Assembly: GCA_030523505.1 (NCBI GenBank) | Contig: JAUNIK010000146.1 | Location: 1,437-6,899 of the forward strand | Direction: 5' to 3' | DNA from: Prevotellaceae bacterium | GTDB lineage: Bacteria; Bacteroidota; Bacteroidia; Bacteroidales; Bacteroidaceae | DNA: 5,463 bases | In this document: one piece after another, positions 1 to 4,997 of the stretch | Layout of the letters: each line of letters opens with the position of its first letter | How positions within the stretch are numbered: position 1 is the stretch's first letter | Position numbers and translations under genes: made by a program | Notes under the pieces: model-generated | What the model saw: the letters and a program-made list of their open reading frames with translations, nothing else | Database searches by the model: none | Told to the model about the DNA's origin: nothing

Positions 1-179
1 CAAAGGTTGAAGAGGCAAAGGCTGCTGCTGTTGAGAAGGCAACAGAGGCTGTTGCACCAGCAGTAGAGAAGGCTGCCGAGGCTGCACAGAAAGCTGCAGA
101 AGCAAAGGCAAAGGCTGACGAGAAGGTAGAGCAGGCAAAGGCTGTCAACGACGCCGCAAAGAAGTTGCTTGGTAAGTAA
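1..179 (+). CDS. C-terminal end of an Ala/Lys/Glu-rich helical protein (partial)
   Basis: The frame is open from the left edge and stops at TAA 177-179, giving 58 visible residues; the start lies outside the window. The visible part is extremely biased: 21 Ala, 12 Lys and 9 Glu, in runs such as EKAAEAAQKAAEAKAKADE, ending AAKKLLGK. There is one Pro and one Gly, so a long charged helix or coiled coil is likely, similar in composition to histone H1-like tails or TolA-type stalks. No catalytic motif or membrane segment is seen. The codons are mostly GCT/GCA and AAG/GAG, and the DNA is itself repetitive, so the length may vary between strains. The gene converges on the primase operon and shares the terminator at 323-354. 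I do not recognise the protein; only the C-terminal character is supported. Confidence 0.75.
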   Translation, partial: KVEEAKAAAVEKATEAVAPAVEKAAEAAQKAAEAKAKADEKVEQAKAVNDAAKKLLGK

Positions 180-181
180 AA

Positions 182-206
182 CAGCCCCCAGCCCCCCAGC
201 CCCCAC
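182..206. repeat. C-rich intergenic repeat (CCCCCAGC units)
   Basis: Three overlapping C5-6/AG units follow directly after the stop codon of the left-edge gene. A related C5-AGC4 patch occurs at 4383-4393, and C-rich or G-rich patches recur at 4888-4906, 4940-4967 and 5450-5460. From memory, such GC-rich patches are frequent in intergenic DNA of Bacteroidota. A small CGGC-TTT-GCCG hairpin sits just downstream at 210-220. No gene is seen between 180 and 371. Confidence 0.6.
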
Positions 207-255
207 GCTCGGCTTTGCCGCTTCGCTCGTTAGGGCAGAAGAAGGGGGAGTATTT

Positions 256-289
256 AGCGAAAGCGATGGCGAAAGCGAAAGCGATTGCG
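256..289. repeat. GCGAAA short direct repeat
   Basis: The ten-base word GCGAAAGCGA occurs at 257-266, 269-278 and 275-284, giving a simple-sequence patch built from GCGAAA and GCGATN units. It lies between two convergent genes. It could be a slippage-prone microsatellite; nothing suggests a coding role. Confidence 0.6.
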
Positions 290-322
290 TCGTCGCAGAC
301 AATGGGGAGCACATACAAACAT

Positions 323-354
323 ATAGCCCAGAGCGCAATGCCCTGGGCTATTTT
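323..354. terminator. Bidirectional intrinsic terminator between convergent genes
   Basis: A perfect 9-bp stem, ATAGCCCAG (323-331) with CTGGGCTAT (343-351), encloses an 11-base loop that can pair further (GC/GC). On the + strand the stem runs into TTTT (351-354) and serves the left-edge gene. On the - strand it is followed by an AT-rich ATGTTTGTATG stretch and lies about 20 bases past the primase stop, so it probably ends that operon too. Confidence 0.8.
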
Positions 355-371
355 AATGTTATTAGTCAGCA

Positions 372-3170
372 TCAGAATGGCTCTGCATCACCCGGATCAT
401 CGCTGATGAAGGCTATATTACTCTCTTTTGAAACAGGCTTCTGAGGTTTATAATTCTTCAGGTCGCGCAGATAGATGAATTCTGTTCTGTTCTTTTTGAT
501 ACGACGCTGCTGATGGTCTGTGCAGACATCGTCGGGGTTGTACTCCATTTCTCCATGTATAAGCAACCACTGCTTCAAATCCTTGGTGAAGGTGTTCGAC
601 TTTACTGGTTTCAAATTCTGACCTTGGCGAGTGCGGTTGTAGTCGGCAAGCACGCTGTCCTTTACTAGATATGTGTCCAGATGTGATTTGTCGTAGAGGA
701 AATAGGTGCTTGCCCAACTGCCGAACACTCCCTGAGTATTTTCATCCATCACTCGTTCCACTACCTTTTCCATAGGAGCTTCTGGGCGATTGCCGAGGGC
801 TTCTTTCACAGCAAATCCGTATGAACAAATCTGCATGGCTACGTTGATGTCGAGATTGGTATCCTGATCTGAATAGTTATCATCCCAGAGGTTTTGACCG
901 AAATAGTCGTCAACCTGACGTGTCTTGTCGAAATATCCATACTGGTCTTTGGTATGGAAGAAATGACTCATAGGGTTGTACCTTGTACGACGAGTGAACG
1001 AAGGGTCGAACTCAATAGGGTCGAAGTTTGAAAGGCATGCAATCTTCGGTGATAGTTTTTTATTGATTGTCTGCTTCTTTTGATGTTTCTTTTCTACCTG
1101 AATGCCACTGGTGATGTCAGAGTTGAGCGAGGATACTTTGAAACCCTTATAGCATTCATCGTAGAATACAACATCTGTCATGTGGGTTACCTCTTGATAT
1201 CTGAATTTATCTTCAAGGACTTTGGCGTCTCTGGCGTCGATTCTCACGCATTGATATCCTATGAATGGCAGGAAATACTCGAACATAATAGATTTGCCCG
1301 TACCTCCGTTCGCCTCAATGCCAGGCAGTCTGTCATACTCGAAATAGAATGGAGCAAAGCATTTGCTTGGATCGCGGTGACGGTGGAGCAGATAACTGAT
1401 ATTGAAGAGCGTTGACGCAAGATTTCTGTTATTTGCGCTAATCTCTTCTTCGGTCAGTGCTTCGCCCTTGTCGGTTTTTGCCCAGTTGATGTACGAGATT
1501 CGCATCAGGAATTCAAGCAGTTTGCTGCTTTTTCCAATGTCGGTGATGGTAATCTCCACCGGGTTGTCGCTGTCTGCATTGATGCTCCATGTAAAGAGGG
1601 CGTCCATGAGGGTTATCTCACGGTCGATGACCTTTGACTTCCATACATGGCATGATTGGCTCTCATCCACCTCGAATATTCCTTCACTGTTGACAAGGAA
1701 TGTGGCATTGCGGGTGAAAAACAGTTGCGAATTGGCTGTTGCAGAGGTGAAGTTCAGTTCAATCTCCTCAATATCGCAGATGTTACTGTCAAGAGCCTTG
1801 CCTGCCAGAACGGCATCTCGCTCAGCTGGGGTGTAGTCCTTGGTCTGCTCCACTATGAAGTTGCGTATCTGTTCCTTGCTCACTTCTTCCACCTGTTTTC
1901 CTACTACATGAACGTAGATATATGTCTGCGCATCCGGTGACATATATTTATAGTATCCGTTCATGCGCAACATGAATCGCATATTGTCAGCCGACAACAC
2001 TGGTTTGCCATTCTTTGCTCCCTCGTATTTCACAATCTTGTAAGAGTGGGCTGTGTTGAGCAGTTTTCGGAAATCATCGTATGAAGGATACAATCCACAC
2101 CAGTCACGCAGATCCTTGCATGGCTTGCCCTGATCGCCACGCTTCTTGAGCAGACTGTCAGGCAACTCAACAATCTTCAAATAAGGGAATGCCAACATAT
2201 TGCGGCGCATGGCTTCCTTACCGGCTTTGTCGATGTCGGGAATGTAATAGAGAGCGTCAGTGAACTTGCGTATGAGTTGCATCTCGTAGGGAGTGATGTG
2301 ATGGCCTTCGGAATTGAACCAGATAGGGTAGTAACCCAATGAAGCCACACACACTGCGTCACGCTCACCACAGCATATAACGCCCATTATTCGTTTCTTC
2401 TCGTAGTTCTTGTCGGCAGCCGCCTTTTCTTCCTCCTCTTTCTTCGCAACGAACGCTTCATACAATCCGTTGACGATGGAGTCGGGCGACTGGCCTGTTT
2501 CAATATACGAGAACTTGTAGTTGCGATCGTCGTCCTTGATGCAACGATAGCGAGGTTGGTACATCTTAGTAACCTTGCTTGTGATATTGCCCTCTGTATC
2601 TATCATCTTCGCTTCGCGAATGTAGATGGGATAGTCGGCACGACTGCTGAAAGTCTGTTCCACACCATCCTTCACTATGCTGAAATGACTCAAACTCTGG
2701 AATCCCCAACACTTGCATACCTCTGCCGTGGCGCGTGGCGACAACAACCGCAATTCGCCCTGGGTGAACTCATGAGGATAGGTGTATGTACCATCCTCCA
2801 TGCCTTCGGCAGCCTCACGCTTGCTGTAGGTGGCATTCTGATGCTTGCGCTTAGTGTGCTTGTCGTCAGTAATGTTGTACTCGCTTGCCAACTTGTCGAT
2901 AGTGGTATCGATGTCGTAGCCGTATAACGCGGCATACACAGCGATAGCATTCATATTGCTATCGTTGGCAAAGTCGTGCAACAGTACTGTACCGCCTGAG
3001 TAGCAGAAACTGGCTGATGGATACTTGTCATCACGCAATGGATGACGAAAAGACTTCTTTCTATCGGAATCGATGAATTTAGTCAAGTCCGGTAAAATGT
3101 TGGCGAAAATATCGCGGCCACCGTTTGTGGCTTCCAAAATTCTGTTTTCTTTATTCATCCTTGTTTTCAT
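372..3170 (-). CDS. Phage/plasmid-type DNA primase-helicase (TOPRIM + SF3 helicase)
   Basis: A 932-residue protein predicted to make RNA primers and unwind DNA during replication of a phage, plasmid or integrative element. Residues 40-70 (SFRHPLRDDKYPSASF... HDFAN) match the framework of the CHC2 primase zinc domain, but the zinc ligands are missing. A TOPRIM domain follows: G268-E269-R270-D271-A272 supplies the catalytic Glu and D312-x-D314 the metal-binding acids. Residues 242-259 form a charged linker. Residues 610-735 are an SF3 helicase: Walker A NGGTGKS at 621-627, Walker B VVFYDE at 667-672, sensor CLSN at 712-715 and likely arginine finger R727/R728. A winged helix may end the protein. 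It is the second gene of an operon, 48 bases after the 146-residue gene. Start: ATG 3170; an in-frame ATG at 3158 (Met5, MNKENR) is equally possible, as neither has a clear Shine-Dalgarno site. The frame is intact. The domain calls are firm; the mobile-element origin is inferred. Confidence 0.9.
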   Translation of the reverse strand: MKTRMNKENRILEATNGGRDIFANILPDLTKFIDSDRKKSFRHPLRDDKYPSASFCYSGGTVLLHDFANDSNMNAIAVYAALYGYDIDTTIDKLASEYNITDDKHTKRKHQNATYSKREAAEGMEDGTYTYPHEFTQGELRLLSPRATAEVCKCWGFQSLSHFSIVKDGVEQTFSSRADYPIYIREAKMIDTEGNITSKVTKMYQPRYRCIKDDDRNYKFSYIETGQSPDSIVNGLYEAFVAKKEEEEKAAADKNYEKKRIMGVICCGERDAVCVASLGYYPIWFNSEGHHITPYEMQLIRKFTDALYYIPDIDKAGKEAMRRNMLAFPYLKIVELPDSLLKKRGDQGKPCKDLRDWCGLYPSYDDFRKLLNTAHSYKIVKYEGAKNGKPVLSADNMRFMLRMNGYYKYMSPDAQTYIYVHVVGKQVEEVSKEQIRNFIVEQTKDYTPAERDAVLAGKALDSNICDIEEIELNFTSATANSQLFFTRNATFLVNSEGIFEVDESQSCHVWKSKVIDREITLMDALFTWSINADSDNPVEITITDIGKSSKLLEFLMRISYINWAKTDKGEALTEEEISANNRNLASTLFNISYLLHRHRDPSKCFAPFYFEYDRLPGIEANGGTGKSIMFEYFLPFIGYQCVRIDARDAKVLEDKFRYQEVTHMTDVVFYDECYKGFKVSSLNSDITSGIQVEKKHQKKQTINKKLSPKIACLSNFDPIEFDPSFTRRTRYNPMSHFFHTKDQYGYFDKTRQVDDYFGQNLWDDNYSDQDTNLDINVAMQICSYGFAVKEALGNRPEAPMEKVVERVMDENTQGVFGSWASTYFLYDKSHLDTYLVKDSVLADYNRTRQGQNLKPVKSNTFTKDLKQWLLIHGEMEYNPDDVCTDHQQRRIKKNRTEFIYLRDLKNYKPQKPVSKESNIAFISDDPGDAEPF

Positions 3171-3222
3171 TTATCTTCTCTGGTGTATTAACTATGGCTA
3201 AATAATTAAGGCACTTCATCAT
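3151..3222 (-). other. Possible 23-codon coupling ORF between the two operon genes
   Basis: An ATG at 3222-3220 overlaps the TGA of the upstream gene (3221-3219) as ATGA. It opens a 23-codon frame (MMKCLNYLAIV...) that ends at TAA 3153-3151, three bases past the Met5 ATG of the primase. Such an arrangement could carry ribosomes from gene one to the primase start by termination-reinitiation. The protein has no recognisable features and may be chance. Confidence 0.2.
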
Positions 3223-3659
3223 AGGCTGTCCTCCTCATCTTTGAAGTCGTCGTTATCGATAGACTCAACAACCTTGCCCTTCGAACGGCGAGGGTTGCGA
3301 TAGTCCATACGGTAAACCTCGCCACCGAGCACAATGTCATACTGAGTACAGCGGACGAAGTCGTAGATAACCGTCTCCGACTTGTAGTTAATGTTGAGAC
3401 TGTCGAACAGACGTGAAGTGCTCAGATAGTAGTAGCTGCCAGATTTTCTAACCTGGAAAGCATCTGCATCATGCGCACGCAACACACACATATATAATGT
3501 GTTGGCCTCTTCGTCAATCACGATCTTTACATAAGTCTGCTCATTCAGCGAAAGAGCAGCTCTCGTACCGTCGCCGAATCCCAGCTTGCCAGTCTTTTGA
3601 ACCGTAGCCTTGAGTGTCGGGTCGAATACCTTAGCGGATAATGTTTTAAATGAAACCAT
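3219..3659 (-). CDS. Conserved-looking 146-residue protein of unknown function, first gene of primase operon
   Basis: I do not recognise a named family. The frame starts at ATG 3659 and ends at TGA 3221-3219. It starts about 20 bases after the predicted transcription start, with no Shine-Dalgarno site, as is usual in Bacteroidota. Residues 24-62 (GKLGFGDGTRAALSL, then VKIVIDEEANTLYMCVL) and 66-105 (AFQVRKSGSYYYLSTSRLF, then ETVIYDFVR) read as two similar strand-rich modules. This layout recalls small phage and archaeal proteins with a 'L-x-L-x(4)-YV-x-I-x-x-DEE' signature; that is a resemblance by eye only. The last 13 residues are acidic (IDNDDFKDEEDSL), as in proteins that dock to or mimic DNA partners. 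There is no membrane segment. Its position directly ahead of the primase-helicase suggests an accessory replication or DNA-binding role, which is inference. Confidence 0.8.
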   Translation of the reverse strand: MVSFKTLSAKVFDPTLKATVQKTGKLGFGDGTRAALSLNEQTYVKIVIDEEANTLYMCVLRAHDADAFQVRKSGSYYYLSTSRLFDSLNINYKSETVIYDFVRCTQYDIVLGGEVYRMDYRNPRRSKGKVVESIDNDDFKDEEDSL

Positions 3660-3685
3660 ATCTTAATAAAAGATTAATTATAATG

Positions 3686-3717
3686 CAAAGGTACGAAGAA
3701 ATCTTGGTATATCCAAA
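3686..3717 (-). promoter_or_regulatory. Bacteroidota-type promoter of the primase operon
   Basis: Read on the - strand, TTTG (3717-3714), a 20-base spacer and TACCTTTG (3693-3686) match the Bacteroidota housekeeping consensus TTTG-N19-21-TAnnTTTG exactly. The predicted transcription start is near 3679, giving a 5' leader of about 20 bases before ATG 3659. The -33 box lies in TTTGGATATACCAA, a partial dyad. The whole 32-base promoter matches the HU promoter at 24 positions. Confidence 0.85.
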
Positions 3718-4032
3718 GGATTTAGATAAAATTAAGCATTTTCTTGCAACAAAAGTTTGCGCTCCCTTGGAAATTTGCAAATATGATAAATTTCTAATAG
3801 AATAATTAAAAATCGCCCGAATACCCAGTAAATAATAGTATTGTTAAATCTAACAAATGTGTTAATTCCAAAATTCCAATCCAAGTGGTGCAAAAATATT
3901 ACTCCTGAAAATGAGAAAATCAGTATTTCGATACTTGCTATTCAGAGGAATAATTTCTGGTATGTTTTGGAATAAAATATAATTATCCTTGCTTAATGAA
4001 TTGAAATACAGCGTTTTAATAGTAGTTTTATC

Positions 4033-4095
4033 CATTCCAAAAGCATTCCAAAACACAGCCAAACCCGTTCCAAAAGGCCGTTTTTCATTCCAAAA
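4033..4095. repeat. Phased CATTCCAAAA repeat cluster
   Basis: CATTCCAAAA occurs at 4033-4042, 4044-4053 and 4086-4095, with a one-base variant CGTTCCAAAA at 4066-4075. The spacings are 11, 22 and 20 bases, close to whole helical turns, so the copies face roughly the same side of the DNA. A further ATTCCAAAA copy lies at 3865-3873. The core CATTCCA is shared with the 22-bp tandem array at 4287-4374. This pattern suggests a protein-binding array, though no binding protein is identified. Confidence 0.65.
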
Positions 4096-4099
4096 CGGC
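4077..4099. other. Perfect 8-bp hairpin
   Basis: GCCGTTTT (4077-4084) pairs with AAAACGGC (4092-4099) around the loop TCATTCC, which is part of a CATTCCAAAA copy. Read on the - strand it is followed by CTTTTGG, so it could be a weak terminator in that direction. On the + strand no T-run follows. Confidence 0.5.
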
Positions 4100-4286
4100 A
4101 GTTTCTTGTCTGTAGAGAAAGCCTGACAAGGAGAACCTGCTATAACCAAATTTACAAATTAGCGCAAGTTTTTGATGCAAATATTAAATTTGTGATGTAT
4201 TCCCATAGATCGTTGCTCTCTCAATCCTCAATATGCGCAACTCGTTGTAAATGGTGCACTTATCACGCAAAACACCGCCCCGGCAA

Positions 4287-4374
4287 CCTCATTCCATCGG
4301 TTTCATGTCCTCATTCCACCGCTTTCACGGTGTCATTCCATTGAAATGAAGTCCTCATTCCATTGAAATGAAGG
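4287..4374. repeat. Four tandem 22-bp iteron-like repeats
   Basis: The units at 4287-4308, 4309-4330, 4331-4352 and 4353-4374 have an exact 22-base period with no gaps. All contain TCATTCCA at the same place; units 3 and 4 agree at 19 of 22 bases. Units 3 and 4 carry the near-palindrome TCATTCCATTGAAATGA, while units 1 and 2 have diverged on the right side (GGTTTCA, GCTTTCA). A 22-bp period is two helical turns and is typical of iterons in plasmid origins and of operator arrays. There are no spacers, so this is not a CRISPR array. Confidence 0.8.
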
Positions 4375-4382
4375 GAGCCTCA

Positions 4383-4444
4383 CCCCCAGCCCCTCTCCCA
4401 CGAGGCGAGGGGAGACCATTCGGGAGAGGGGCATCAGTGCTGGG
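4383..4444. repeat. GC-rich inverted repeat
   Basis: GCCCCTCTCCC (4389-4399) and GGGAGAGGGGC (4422-4432) are perfect 11-base complements separated by 22 bases. Flanking CCCAGC (4385-4390) can instead pair with GCTGGG (4439-4444). Inside, GAGGGG (4407-4412) competes for the same left arm (CCCCTC, 4390-4395), so at least two folds exclude each other. No T-run follows on the + strand, so it is not a typical terminator. Confidence 0.65.
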
Positions 4445-4488
4445 ACATCGGCGTGTGAACAGATTTTTAAATATTTTGCTGCGACAGC

Positions 4489-4650
4489 GATTTTAGATTA
4501 ATATTATGATGCACTCGAAGCTCATAAGAGCGAGAGTGGCATTGGCGTCAGATTCATTGGTATAGAGTTCACTCTTAGACAATGAATGTGCGACAAGGCA
4601 ACAAAGGCTTAAGCCTTCATCATAATGTTAATCCATTTTTCATCTAAAAT
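4489..4650 (+). other. Structured element: closing stem plus three hairpins (possible ncRNA or DNA cruciform)
   Basis: A 16-bp stem joins 4496-4511 to 4618-4633, with one T-G pair (4502/4627). After an 11-base bulge (4634-4644) the pairing continues for six bases (4490-4495 with 4645-4650). Three hairpins lie inside. A: CACTC/GAGTG then GCTC/GAGC with loop ATAA (4512-4538). B: ATTCATTG (4552-4559) with CAATGAAT (4580-4587) and an inner AGAG/CTCT. C: the perfect 14-base palindrome AAGGCTTAAGCCTT (4604-4617). A and C abut the closing stem directly. The T-G pair is allowed in + strand RNA or ssDNA but would be A-C on the other strand. The element lies 52 bases upstream of the HU -33 box, so that promoter does not transcribe it. 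No known RNA family is recognised. Confidence 0.55.
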
Positions 4651-4701
4651 ATAATACTCTGAAAATTCTTTCAATATATCGCGAAAATACTTACCAAAAT
4701 A

Positions 4702-4733
4702 TTTGGATATTTCGGGAATTTTTAGTAACTTTG
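4702..4733 (+). promoter_or_regulatory. Bacteroidota-type promoter of the HU-HIG gene
   Basis: TTTG (4702-4705), a 20-base spacer and TAACTTTG (4726-4733) match the Bacteroidota consensus exactly. Transcription should start near 4740, leaving a leader of about 258 bases before ATG 4998. The -33 box is the right half of a dyad CCAAA-N3-TTTGG (4694-4706), a possible operator. The element matches the divergent primase promoter at 24 of 32 positions. Confidence 0.85.
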
Positions 4734-4739
4734 TAAGTG

Positions 4740-4997
4740 AAAGGATAAGGGATAAAACCTGATGTTTTCCTCGCGGACAGCGGTTCGTAATGGGGATTCA
4801 TGATGGCCCTGAACCAATCACAAAAATATTTACTTTACTTAACAACTGACCCAAGCCTTGAAACGGTCCGAAAAGGAGCCTCTCTTCAGCCCTCCCTTCA
4901 TGGGGGATATGGATAGCCTGAAAAAAGGTAATCAGTGTTCTCCCCTTTTGGGGAGTTAGAGGGGGCTCGTTTTTGTAACAGGAGGCACAATTAGCTT
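4740..4997 (+). promoter_or_regulatory. Long HU leader with short ORFs and a terminator-like fold
   Basis: The leader holds a 13-codon ORF (ATG 4762, stop 4801-4803) whose stop overlaps, as ATGA, the start of a 38-codon ORF (4800-4916, beginning MMALNQSQK). Neither has a clear ribosome site. Further on, GAGCCTCTCT (4876-4885) can pair with AGAGGGGGCTC (4958-4968, one bulged G). It encloses a perfect CTCCCCTTTTGGGGAG hairpin (4940-4955) and is followed after one base by TTTTT (4970-4974), just before the ribosome site. This would be a transcription attenuator if it forms. The parts are visible; the control is inferred. Confidence 0.45.
4980..4985 (+). promoter_or_regulatory. Strong Shine-Dalgarno site of the HU-HIG gene
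   Basis: AGGAGG lies 12 bases before ATG 4998. Full-length Shine-Dalgarno sites are uncommon in Bacteroidota, and the spacing is on the long side. It supports the 4998 start and high translation. Confidence 0.6.

Larger units (their letters stand above)
3862..4149 (-). pseudogene. Doubtful ORF carrying an orphan C5 DNA methyltransferase motif IV
   Basis: This 95-codon frame has only a TTG start and no recognisable promoter or ribosome site. Its first residues, LVIAGSPCQAFS, are an excellent match to motif IV of DNA (cytosine-5) methyltransferases, whose Pro-Cys-Gln contains the catalytic Cys. The other conserved motifs of that family (I, VI, VIII, X) are not visible. Downstream the frame becomes AT-rich and unlike a methyltransferase, and it runs through the CATTCCAAAA repeats. 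Just upstream, another frame encodes IYGNTSQI, which recalls the G-[DN]-I-T-x-I segment that often precedes motif IV, but a stop and a frame change separate them. The likeliest readings are a decayed methyltransferase fragment or a chance match. An intact protein is unlikely. Confidence 0.3.

Noticed and set aside
145..372. 75-codon ORF on the - strand rich in AFAFAIAFA
   Set aside because: It is a by-product of the GCGAAA repeat and covers the terminator hairpin; no ribosome site or family resemblance.
169..444. Two + strand ORFs across the convergent spacer (169-444 and 215-406)
   Set aside because: They run through C-rich repeat, terminator and the antisense of the primase end; low-complexity translation.
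448..2950. Several ORFs of 64-144 codons on both strands inside the primase gene
   Set aside because: They are out-of-frame or antisense to a gene whose domains are clear, and none shows a recognisable motif.
4287..4374. CRISPR array
   Set aside because: The 22-bp units are contiguous with no spacers, and no cas gene is present.
4505..4582. Short open frames inside the structured element (19 to 26 codons)
   Set aside because: No ribosome site, and the sequence is fully explained by base pairing.
4489..4650. tRNA or tmRNA, suggested by the cloverleaf shape
   Set aside because: The length is wrong for a tRNA, there is no T-loop GTTCRA, acceptor CCA or anticodon geometry, and no tmRNA tag frame.
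4489..4650. Insertion sequence or MITE with target-site duplication
   Set aside because: The inverted ends fit, but no matching direct repeat flanks them, so transposition is not supported from this copy alone.
4759..4768. Hammerhead-like CTGATG in the HU leader
   Set aside because: The core CTGATGA is not complete and no matching GAAA and stem arrangement is present.
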